Source: Abiotrophia defectiva ATCC 49176
GTDB taxonomy: Bacteria > Bacillota > Bacilli > Lactobacillales > Aerococcaceae
Reading direction: 5' to 3'
Assembly: GCF_037041345.1 (NCBI RefSeq)
Contig: NZ_CP146287.1
Coordinates: 1,677,501 to 1,741,500, forward strand
Length of the DNA stretch: 64,000 nucleotides
Shown: one piece after another, positions 8,918 to 15,769 of the stretch
How the letters are laid out: the number at the start of each line of letters is the position of its first letter
How positions within the stretch are numbered: the first letter of the stretch is position 1
Made by a program: the position numbers and the translations under genes
The notes under the pieces: generated by a model
Database searches by the model: none
Seen by the model: the letters and a program-made list of their open reading frames with translations, nothing else
What the model was told of the DNA's origin: nothing

Positions 8918-8960
8918 AAAGGACCTTCTACTTAAGCTAGTAGAAGGTCCGCTCTTTTTA
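8918..8960. terminator. Bidirectional terminator
   Basis: A perfect hairpin (GGACCTTCTAC / GTAGAAGGTCC) is flanked by an A run on the left and a T run on the right. It serves the convergent ROK gene and the minus-strand gene at 8970. Confidence 0.88.
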
Positions 8961-8969
8961 TTACCTTAA

Positions 8970-9869
8970 TTAGCGGTTAATGGAACGCGCAATCATGGAA
9001 ATGGTATGTCGTTGACCGCGAATTGCCTTGCTGAGGGCAAAAATGTTCTCTACAGGAGCCAAACAACCATAGCCAGAGTCCCCAATGTGCTGGATGTCTA
9101 CCCCACAAATCTTATTGCGGATAGCCATCTGCTTAATGGTGTCGGTATCCGAACTTTCTTGGCTAGTTCCAATGGCGCTCATCACTAGAGCCCCTGCTTG
9201 ATGGGCTCGCTGAACAATGGCCTTGAGATCCGCCTCATCGAAGCCTGGCACACTGCCTACAGCCGGCGCCAAAATAATATCGGCTCCAGCCTCAATGAAT
9301 TGGCTGACCGCTTCTAAGTCTGCAACAGGCTCGTCAACACCTGCCCCATGCATCTTCCCCGCAATAACCAAGCCAGAGAAGTGCTGCTTGGTTAGTCGGA
9401 TGGCCTCCGCTATGGTATGATTGGTCACACCAGTCCCAGGATTACCCGTCAAACAGATAAAATCAAGACCAAAAGCTTCGGCCGCCTCTAGCGATGCCAC
9501 ATTGACCTGGCGCCCAGTCACTAATTCTTGCCGTTCTTCATTCATCTTAGCGTTAAGATCGACAGGCTCCAAATTGACGCCAATCGGGCGGCCCACCAGT
9601 CGATGGAGCTCTGCGACAAAATTGGGTGCATCAGGATCAATAGCAAATATAACAGGGTTTAGTAAGTCTACCCCATTTAGTAAAATGAGATCCGCCCCAA
9701 AAGCGCGAGCCATCTCTGAGTTAGTAATATCCCCAATGTAGGACTCCTTAAAGCCCACATTCTCAGACAAAATCACTCGCCCTTCACTAGCCTTAATACT
9801 CTGTTTTAGTTCTGCTGCTGACATGGCCAGAATTTCCGACGTGTTGGCACTAATCAAACGTTTTACCAT
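8970..9869 (-). CDS. TIM-barrel protein of unknown function (DUF7916-like)
   Basis: A 299-aa cytoplasmic protein with repeated beta-strand/alpha-helix pattern: ADLILLNGVDLLNP, IGVNLEP, FICLTGNPGTGV, GLVIAGKMHGAGV, ADIILAPAVGSVPGF, ALVMSAIGTSQE. These glycine-rich strand ends suggest a phosphate-binding TIM barrel. I recognise the family as one annotated as DUF7916, or misleadingly as 'haloacid dehalogenase-like', often near PTS loci; the reaction is not known to me. It is a single-gene unit with a strong promoter overlapped by a cre box, so it belongs to the carbon-catabolite network, probably with the neighbouring galactoside locus. Confidence 0.65.
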   Translation of the reverse strand: MVKRLISANTSEILAMSAAELKQSIKASEGRVILSENVGFKESYIGDITNSEMARAFGADLILLNGVDLLNPVIFAIDPDAPNFVAELHRLVGRPIGVNLEPVDLNAKMNEERQELVTGRQVNVASLEAAEAFGLDFICLTGNPGTGVTNHTIAEAIRLTKQHFSGLVIAGKMHGAGVDEPVADLEAVSQFIEAGADIILAPAVGSVPGFDEADLKAIVQRAHQAGALVMSAIGTSQESSDTDTIKQMAIRNKICGVDIQHIGDSGYGCLAPVENIFALSKAIRGQRHTISMIARSINR

Positions 9870-9929
9870 GTGAATCCTTCTTTCTTTTTGATAATAATAA
9901 AGATAAGACTACCCTTTGATTACGCCCTT

Positions 9930-9942
9930 TTGTTTACATTTT
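9930..9942. promoter_or_regulatory. Shared 13-mer, candidate operator copy
   Basis: The sequence TTGTTTACATTTT is identical to the minus-strand sequence at 7570-7582 in front of the PTS operon. Here it lies between the -10 box and the start of the TIM-barrel gene, where a repressor could block transcription. Confidence 0.35.
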
Positions 9943-9952
9943 GTTATTAATT

Positions 9953-9989
9953 AGTATAGCACGAAAGCGTCCATTTGTAAACGAATTCA
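9953..9989 (-). promoter_or_regulatory. Promoter with overlapping cre box
   Basis: On the minus strand -35 TTTACA (9981-9976), a 17-bp spacer and -10 TATACT (9958-9953) drive the gene at 8970-9869. The plus-strand sequence TGTAAACGAATTCA (9976-9989) matches the cre consensus with one mismatch and covers the -35 box, a position expected to give CcpA repression. Confidence 0.7.
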
Positions 9990-9992
9990 ACT

Positions 9993-10766
9993 TTATTCAA
10001 TATCAATATGGTGAGCAAGAACTAAAGGAACTTCTCTAGTCGCTTTCAATACAGTCTTGTAGCTTGTCACATTTACAAAAGTTCCATAGACAGTCACTCT
10101 ATCATCTTCTAAAATTCTTTTACCAGTCATTTTATCTTTTGGCAGAACTACATAAAAGTCTCCTTGACTATAATAGCTACCTTCAGTTCCGATACGGTAC
10201 ACTATGAATTTATCTTCTGTTTGAACTTGTAGAACCTTTCCATAAAATTTAACCTTATAGCCTTTCCAAGCGGATTCATCACGCATTAGTTCCTCAAAAG
10301 TAGCATCATAATAATTGCTAGGATCTTGGTTTTTTGATTCTTCAATTGATTCAGATTCTTCTTTTGCCTTAGACTCAGCAATGGACTTCTCTCTCGCATT
10401 TTTTATTGCTTCGGCTTTGCTCTCTGATTCTGCTTTTCTACGAGATTCTTCCTGCGACTTACTTTCAGCCACCTTCGATTCACTGATTGATTCTGACAGA
10501 ATCCGCGAACTTTCTTCCTCCGATTGTCGAATAGACTCTGATTCTGACTCTGCTAATGCTATGGATTCCGACTCCATTCGGGACTGTTCTTCCAATCTTT
10601 TTACTTCTGCAGCATGCATATTATTTGCTACAAGTAGAAATGCAAATGAAGTTACCACCGCTATAATTGCATATTTTTTTAGTTCAGGCTTATTTTTCCA
10701 GACCCAAGCAGTTGCTGCAAAAACCAGCGCAATCACGATATACGATAAATTCAATAAATTTTCCAT
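9993..10766 (-). CDS. Ser/Glu-rich membrane-anchored protein with C-terminal OB-like domain
   Basis: Not assigned to a named family. From the ATG at 10766 (ribosome site GGGGGAAG; the longer frame to 10889 lacks one) the 257-aa protein has two hydrophobic helices (about residues 5-23 and 32-48). A highly charged Ser/Glu/Lys-rich segment (about 55-150) with recurrent SES, ESES and EESK units follows, probably coiled coil or extended. The C-terminal domain of about 100 residues (YKVKFYGKVLQVQ ... DDRVTVYGTFVNV) has the alternating pattern of a small OB-like beta-barrel. The domain probably lies outside the membrane on a stalk. It is a monocistronic, AT-rich gene unlike its neighbours, suggesting transfer. 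Confidence 0.6.
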   Translation of the reverse strand: MENLLNLSYIVIALVFAATAWVWKNKPELKKYAIIAVVTSFAFLLVANNMHAAEVKRLEEQSRMESESIALAESESESIRQSEEESSRILSESISESKVAESKSQEESRRKAESESKAEAIKNAREKSIAESKAKEESESIEESKNQDPSNYYDATFEELMRDESAWKGYKVKFYGKVLQVQTEDKFIVYRIGTEGSYYSQGDFYVVLPKDKMTGKRILEDDRVTVYGTFVNVTSYKTVLKATREVPLVLAHHIDIE

Positions 10767-10954
10767 TAATAACTTCCCCCTATTTTTACTAGATAGTAAT
10801 AGTATATGACATGCATTGTACCATGCACATGTTTGGAAGTCATTGCACAATCTTGCTGAATAGTTTAGAATTCTTGCTGTATTTATCATATATATGTTTT
10901 CGCATAATAAAATATGCTTAGACTATAAGCGATAAAACAACTCTCTAATATTAA

Positions 10955-10987
10955 TTAAAAAAGTGCAGTTCAATATGAACCGCACTT
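10955..10987 (-). terminator. Terminator of the RpiR-family gene
   Basis: Minus strand: 12-bp stem AAGTGCGGTTCA / TGAACTGCACTT with a 3-nt loop, followed by TTTTAAT. It directly follows the stop at 10993. Confidence 0.85.
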
Positions 10988-10992
10988 TCTAA

Positions 10993-11835
10993 TTAATCCA
11001 TCTTTCGAATCATCTTCCGAGTTTTAACCAAATGCTCCTTGGTTGCATGGAATTGGCGTTGAGCCACCCCATAGTAGAGCAAATCGGTAATAATCAAAGA
11101 TCCATCTCGGGAAGTAACCGAGCCTAGGCGAATTTCTTTTTCGTCTTGGGGGATGAAAAGGCAAATATCAGCAAGACTGACGAGGGGCGCCTTGAGATTA
11201 TGTCCCGTGATAGCGATTATTTTGGCACCCTGCTCCTTAGCAAGATAGGCCATTTGATTGACACTATGGGTGCTGCCACTATAACTGACTACTAGCACCA
11301 CATCGCCAGGCATACAGTGCGCCATTTGCGCCATTAGTATATGAGTGTCACGATCATAGGTGACTGGACGATTAATTCGCGTCAACTTATGAACTAAGTC
11401 CATGCAGACTACACCACTGCCTCCAATTCCACAGAGAAAGAGACGATGGGCGCTAGCCATCCAATCAATGGCTTGCGCAAGATCTGTTTCATCTATGAGC
11501 TCATAGGTCTGACGTAGATTCTGTTCTAAGATACTTTGGGTCTTATGGATGAGCTTAGACAAACAATCTTTAGGATCTAAAAAGAGATCCACTTCAGGCA
11601 TCTCCTCATCAGTCCGGTCCTGTGCCAAGTCCAATTTTAAGGCAGGCAGGCCTTTATAACCAATCTTCTTAGCAAAGCGAGTCCAGGCCGCCCCCGATGT
11701 TCCAGAAGCAAAACCTAACTCTACAGTATTCATATCTAACACTTCATGCCGGTGCTCCAGTATATAGCGACCGATCATCTGTTCAGTCGCTGTCATTGAT
11801 CCTAGGGCACTTTTGATCTTGGTAATACAACTCAT
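10993..11835 (-). CDS. MurR/RpiR-family transcriptional regulator
   Basis: Regulator with an N-terminal HTH_6 domain (about residues 1-75; FASGTSGAAWTRFAKKIGYKG carries the recognition helix region) and a C-terminal SIS phosphosugar-binding domain (about 105-240; FLCGIGGSGVVCMDLVHKL, VVLVVSYSGST, IIAITGH). Length of 280 aa is normal. A strong AAAGGAGAG site precedes the ATG, and it ends at its own terminator. No sugar gene adjoins it, so its effector and targets are unknown. Confidence 0.9.
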   Translation of the reverse strand: MSCITKIKSALGSMTATEQMIGRYILEHRHEVLDMNTVELGFASGTSGAAWTRFAKKIGYKGLPALKLDLAQDRTDEEMPEVDLFLDPKDCLSKLIHKTQSILEQNLRQTYELIDETDLAQAIDWMASAHRLFLCGIGGSGVVCMDLVHKLTRINRPVTYDRDTHILMAQMAHCMPGDVVLVVSYSGSTHSVNQMAYLAKEQGAKIIAITGHNLKAPLVSLADICLFIPQDEKEIRLGSVTSRDGSLIITDLLYYGVAQRQFHATKEHLVKTRKMIRKMD

Positions 11836-11995
11836 ACGATTCTCTCCTTTGTTATACCAAACACTGAATCCTACTTTCCATGATAGCCACGCCTAGCCCA
11901 TTTTCGCCTACAGTATATCACAATAAATCGCTTACAGCAACTAGCTTTCCCTATGTTTATTCACAAACAGAGAGAGATTTTTGTCATTATCCAAA

Positions 11996-12024
11996 AGAAA
12001 ACAGGCTCTAATAGCCTGTTTTTA
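11996..12024. terminator. Terminator downstream of the membrane protein gene
   Basis: Hairpin AAACAGGCT / AGCCTGTTT with a 5-nt loop and a T/A run on each side; it can act for the minus-strand gene at 12066-12887. Confidence 0.7.
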
Positions 12025-12065
12025 GCTGACTAATTTTACATCATAGACATACTTTGCATTCTTCT

Positions 12066-12887
12066 CTATCCACACTGTTTATTTTGTAGCGCCTTTTTAC
12101 CCAGACATTTCGCTAGCCATAGGCTTTGCGCCGACAAATAGGCAAAAGGCAAGTACAAGACCAGGCTTCGCCAATAAGCAGGACCGACGCCCACACCGCC
12201 TCGCATCATGAGCCAATAGAGAAAAGGATAGCAGAAGAGCAGAAGATTGACTCCGGCGAGCCCAAAATAAAGTCGCCAAGTCTGACGATGACGAGCTACT
12301 GTCGCTAGAATCGCGCCCAAGAATAATAGGCTATTGAGAACCGCTGCTTCACGCCAATCCAAATTGTTAAAGCCAAAACGCAAATTATTCAATAAAGGGA
12401 CTAGGAAATAGAGCAACATCCCCGTCTGTAAGTAAGCCAAGCCCAACTGATGACGTTCCAAGGCTACTTGCTTCTTGTTTCGAGCCCCTTCTGGTTTAGG
12501 CCAAGCTTGGGCGAAGTTCTTAAGGCGATGGCTCCAAAATAGTGAAGCTAGGAAGAAGACACCTGACCGAATCATCAAGTCGATTTCGTAGGCAGTCCTT
12601 AGTTTTGTGCTTCCTTGTCCTGGCACAAGCAACCCCATCAGCAGACGCCCCCAAAGCACCACTAGCCCTAGCCACTCCAATCGATAGGCCCATCTCATAC
12701 TGGACCCAGATTGGTATAACCAAGCCAGCCAGATGACTGCCATAGCTAGTAGCCAGGCAGCAAAAGGCAAGTTAATGAAGTCCCAGTTAAAGATGTTCTG
12801 GTATATCCATAAACCGGCCAGCACCTTAAAGACTAAAAATAAGGCAAAGGCACGGTCCTGGCGTGCTTTATCTACTATGGGTTCCAT
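12066..12887 (-). CDS. Multi-pass membrane protein, unknown function
   Basis: No family recognised. The 273-aa protein is mostly hydrophobic, with about seven predicted transmembrane helices. A charged loop in the middle (AQAWPKPEGARNKKQVALERH) and a basic C-terminus (KCLGKKALQNKQCG) point to a cytoplasmic tail. An AAAGGAG site precedes the ATG. It is flanked by terminators, so it is a single-gene unit, and it is one of several uncharacterised membrane proteins clustered at 12-15.3 kb. Confidence 0.6.
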   Translation of the reverse strand: MEPIVDKARQDRAFALFLVFKVLAGLWIYQNIFNWDFINLPFAAWLLAMAVIWLAWLYQSGSSMRWAYRLEWLGLVVLWGRLLMGLLVPGQGSTKLRTAYEIDLMIRSGVFFLASLFWSHRLKNFAQAWPKPEGARNKKQVALERHQLGLAYLQTGMLLYFLVPLLNNLRFGFNNLDWREAAVLNSLLFLGAILATVARHRQTWRLYFGLAGVNLLLFCYPFLYWLMMRGGVGVGPAYWRSLVLYLPFAYLSAQSLWLAKCLGKKALQNKQCG

Positions 12888-12960
12888 GGCAGGCTCTCCT
12901 TTCCTCTAGTCTTCTTTATTATAACAGACTCCCCAAAAGGCGTCATTAACCGACTAGCTC

Positions 12961-12989
12961 AAAAAAGTGCGGACTCGCCCGCACTTTTC
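12961..12989 (-). terminator. Terminator of the 408-aa membrane protein gene
   Basis: Minus strand stem AAAAGTGCGG / CCGCACTTTT with a 6-nt loop followed by TT; it sits 13 bp after the stop at 13002. Confidence 0.85.
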
Positions 12990-13001
12990 TCATATCAGTT
13001 C

Positions 13002-14228
13002 TTAATTCTTGTCTGGCACAAATGCAAGCCAATCTGCATCCAAATACCAGCCATCTGGGATGGCCTGACTGTCTGTTTCATGATAACCTACTTGTCCACG
13101 AAGCGTTAGGACTCCCTGCCAACTGCTGATAGCCTGTGGGACTTTCCCCTGAACGCGCACTCGCAAAACTTTAGCTGAGACGTCCCCACCAGTAGACTGA
13201 CTGAAAGCAAACCAGTAAGCATCCCCTACTTGTCCTAAAAAGCCCTTCTCATCGATGATCATTCGACATTCAATCGATTGGTCTTTTAAGGTCTCTGTTT
13301 GGGTCAATACTTGGTCTAAATCTTGTAATTGATAGGCTTCTTCCCCTTGGTAGCGGGAAGTGACGCCAAAGACATAGCCTTGAACACCCGCTTTAAGCTT
13401 ACGTAAGAAAAATAAGGGGAGTGTTGGTAACCCTATCAAGAGTAGGGCAGATAAGCCCATGCTAAAGATAACATTTGCTAACGTCTCGGAATCTCTCACC
13501 TGATTAAGAAATTGAAAAATAACCGTCCCTATCACCAAAAGAGCGATTCTATAAACGATAAGAAACAAGATAGCCATTACGAGATAAACTAGATCTAAGT
13601 TCCAGGCTATCTTGAGCAAGTTTGGGCGATGATTTCGGTAACCCCACCAAGCTAAGTAGGTAGTAGCAAGACATAAGATTATAGCTAATAGGTAAAGGGG
13701 CTCATGAGAATAATTCAGGTGTAAAACGAGCATTTGCCATCCTTTAATGAAGAGATAGCCTAACAACGCACGATTAAGTGCCTTACTCCCCTCAGTTGAA
13801 ACTTGCTTTAATTGATTTCCTTGCTTATTCAATTGTCGCCCGACCAAAAATTGCTGATAGGCACAATAAACCATAGGAACTACTGATACAAAGAGTTTTG
13901 GGATGAGATTTGATAAAGCGATAAGTGGCGAAAAGGCCAATAAGTTTTGAAAATCTAAACTTACCAAGACATAGATGACAATACCGGTATTAAACGCGCC
14001 AGCTAGATAATGACACCAGGCTTGCTTTGACTTATAGCCTAACCAAGTCAGTACTAGTGGTAATAAAAAGATTGCTTCTTCTAACAATAAGTGCCCAAAA
14101 ATAGTCTGACTTACCCAACTAAATATGGCAAAACCAAAAATAATGGGGCTAAGCCGGAATAAAAGATAAACCAGTTGACATTCTAGTAACCAACGTTGCT
14201 GATTAGATACTGACCTATTAACTTGCAT
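13002..14228 (-). CDS. Large membrane protein with soluble C-terminal domain, unknown function
   Basis: No family recognised. The first roughly 290 residues contain about eight hydrophobic segments separated by short loops. The last roughly 110 residues are soluble and beta-rich (ECRMIIDEKGFLGQVGDAYWFAF ... WYLDADWLAFVPDKN). An AGGAGGA site lies before the ATG. It follows the small-membrane-protein array in the same direction, and its own terminator is at 12961. The arrangement suggests a shared membrane-associated role, but nothing in the sequence names it. Confidence 0.55.
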   Translation of the reverse strand: MQVNRSVSNQQRWLLECQLVYLLFRLSPIIFGFAIFSWVSQTIFGHLLLEEAIFLLPLVLTWLGYKSKQAWCHYLAGAFNTGIVIYVLVSLDFQNLLAFSPLIALSNLIPKLFVSVVPMVYCAYQQFLVGRQLNKQGNQLKQVSTEGSKALNRALLGYLFIKGWQMLVLHLNYSHEPLYLLAIILCLATTYLAWWGYRNHRPNLLKIAWNLDLVYLVMAILFLIVYRIALLVIGTVIFQFLNQVRDSETLANVIFSMGLSALLLIGLPTLPLFFLRKLKAGVQGYVFGVTSRYQGEEAYQLQDLDQVLTQTETLKDQSIECRMIIDEKGFLGQVGDAYWFAFSQSTGGDVSAKVLRVRVQGKVPQAISSWQGVLTLRGQVGYHETDSQAIPDGWYLDADWLAFVPDKN

Positions 14229-14357
14229 ATATTTTCCTCCTCTTAGGGATATTCAATCTTACTGGCTTTGCCTAGTTAGAACTAGCTAGGCAAGACCGCA
14301 CTGTATGTAGACTGCGGTAGCTCTAATAAAAAGTGACTAGCACGACAGATAGAATTC

Positions 14358-14423
14358 TTAAAACGGAATTATCATGAAACCTTCGAAATCAGCTTGGTGA
14401 TCCTTCTTGTTTTCTTCTGTCAT
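14358..14423 (-). pseudogene. Truncated paralogue of the small membrane protein array (21 codons)
   Basis: A strong AGGAGGGG site and ATG at 14423 open a frame of 21 codons (MTEENKKDHQADFEGFMIIPF, stop). The start parallels MSEKKKHHHKPHFYDFM of the intact gene at 14913-15314, after which the sequence stops, so it looks like the N-terminal stub of a deleted fourth copy. Expression as a short peptide cannot be excluded. Confidence 0.5.
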
Positions 14424-14433
14424 TAGGCCCCTC

Positions 14434-14874
14434 CTAATCTTGCGATTGATGCCTGTATCTCTTAGTTTCTAGTTCATGTAACCAAGTAGCCCTGGCTTCC
14501 TCGAAGCGGTTCTTGGCACCTAGGAGTACTAGGCAGATTATGATAGGGATGATCAATAGTATCAGGACAAGGCCTTGACTTATCCATAAAATATATGGGA
14601 AAAATAAGATTCCAAACACCCCTAAGCCTACTTCTAGACTGGTCAAAACAAAATCCAGTCGGTAGCCTCTTTTGAAGATTGTCGTATCATGATCTTTCCA
14701 CGCAATCATCAACCAATAGAAAGCCAACAGGCGTCCAACATATACAAATCCAAGTAAAAATGAGATCGACATTAAAGCTAAGCCTGTTATCAGCGTTAAT
14801 ACTCGCAAAACAGTGTACAAGGTCATGTAAAGGTTAAATTCGGACTGGCGCCCCTTTTTACTCTCGTCAATCAA
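14434..14874 (-). CDS. Small multi-pass membrane protein, tandem paralogue
   Basis: A 146-aa protein with about four transmembrane segments. It shares the pattern YTVLRVLTLITG ... VGRLLAFYWLM ... LTSLEVGLG with its upstream neighbour (YTIMRILTFMTG ... FGRLLAFYLLM ... LTGIELLPW), so the two are tandem duplicates. A basic C-terminal tail follows (AKNRFEEARATWLHELETK). Family and function unknown. It is 38 bp after the 133-aa copy and is probably in the same transcript. Confidence 0.65.
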   Translation of the reverse strand: MIDESKKGRQSEFNLYMTLYTVLRVLTLITGLALMSISFLLGFVYVGRLLAFYWLMIAWKDHDTTIFKRGYRLDFVLTSLEVGLGVFGILFFPYILWISQGLVLILLIIPIIICLVLLGAKNRFEEARATWLHELETKRYRHQSQD

Positions 14875-14912
14875 TGTATGTGCCTCCTTAACTTACAATT
14901 AAGCTTATATTA

Positions 14913-15314
14913 TTAGTCTGAATCAAAGCGACGCTTGGCTCCAAATAAAACGAGCCAGATAACGATTGGAACCACAAATATCAGAGGCATCTGCCAGGAT
15001 GATATTAATGCTCCAAGCGCATATGGCCATATTATTAAGAATCCTAATAACCAAGGTAAAAGTTCAATCCCAGTCAGTATCGTATCTATCAGAAAGCCTG
15101 CCTTGAAATGGATATCCTTATTGCCTATCCAACCTCTCATTAACAAATAGAAAGCTAGTAGCCTACCAAAATAGATAGTCGCAAAAAGTGGAACAAAGGG
15201 ATGAAAAGTGAATAAAAGATGTCCTGTCATAAAAGTCAGGATTCTCATGATAGTATACCAAAACATAAAATCATAAAAGTGCGGTTTATGATGATGCTTC
15301 TTTTTCTCTGACAT
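14913..15314 (-). CDS. Small multi-pass membrane protein, tandem paralogue
   Basis: A 133-aa protein, His/Lys-rich at the N-terminus (MSEKKKHHHKPHF), then about four hydrophobic helices ending in FGAKRRFDSD. It is clearly homologous to the 146-aa neighbour and to the two remnants at 14358 and 15330. An AGGAGG site lies before the ATG. Function unknown; this is a lineage-specific expansion of a small membrane protein. Confidence 0.65.
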   Translation of the reverse strand: MSEKKKHHHKPHFYDFMFWYTIMRILTFMTGHLLFTFHPFVPLFATIYFGRLLAFYLLMRGWIGNKDIHFKAGFLIDTILTGIELLPWLLGFLIIWPYALGALISSWQMPLIFVVPIVIWLVLFGAKRRFDSD

Positions 15315-15329
15315 TAGGACTACCTCCTA

Positions 15330-15465
15330 CTTTTCCGTCTGGGTATCGATTTAAGTTAACTAGCATAATAATACCAGTCACAAAAGTAATGACTCTTAAT
15401 GCGGTATAAATAGACATGTATCTTTCAAAGCCTGGTTGGTGGCTTTGCTTGACTTATTCTGTCAT
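15330..15465 (-). pseudogene. Degenerate first copy of the small membrane protein array
   Basis: From an ATG at 15465 the frame reads M-T-E and then a TAA stop at 15454. It then continues in the same frame as FERYMSIYTALRVITF and VTGIIMLVNL, which matches the start of both intact paralogues. Homology then fades before the ribosome site of the next gene. This is a copy broken by an early stop and a C-terminal deletion. Confidence 0.6.
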
Positions 15466-15541
15466 TCTCCTTACCTTACAGTCTGTCCTAACCAACCTAA
15501 TGCCGTTAGGCCTTTAATTAATAGACTATTAATATAGCATC

Positions 15542-15570
15542 ATTATACCAAAGTTCTCAAAGCTTGGTAA
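15542..15570 (-). promoter_or_regulatory. Promoter of the small membrane protein array
   Basis: Minus strand -35 TTACCA (15570-15565), 17-bp spacer and perfect -10 TATAAT (15547-15542). It lies about 75 bp upstream of the degenerate first copy. Apart from this and the aga terminator I see nothing else in 15466-15769. Confidence 0.6.
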
Positions 15571-15727
15571 AGCTTTCGCCTCATTCATTCTTGCTAGAAT
15601 TCATCTTATATATCCGATAAAAAAGCTGATAAACCAACATTTTATCTATCCCCATCTTACTTTTTGTCAATTTTCTGCTGACTTTCGGATTTTGAATGTT
15701 TCGTCCATCAAAACACCCCTTAAAAAT

Positions 15728-15767
15728 AATAACCGAGGCTAAATTCAATGTAATTTAGCCTCGGTTA
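15728..15767. terminator. Terminator of the raffinose operon
   Basis: Perfect 16-bp stem TAACCGAGGCTAAATT / AATTTAGCCTCGGTTA with a 6-nt loop and T/A-rich flanks, directly after the alpha-galactosidase stop. Confidence 0.88.
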
Positions 15768-15769
15768 AA

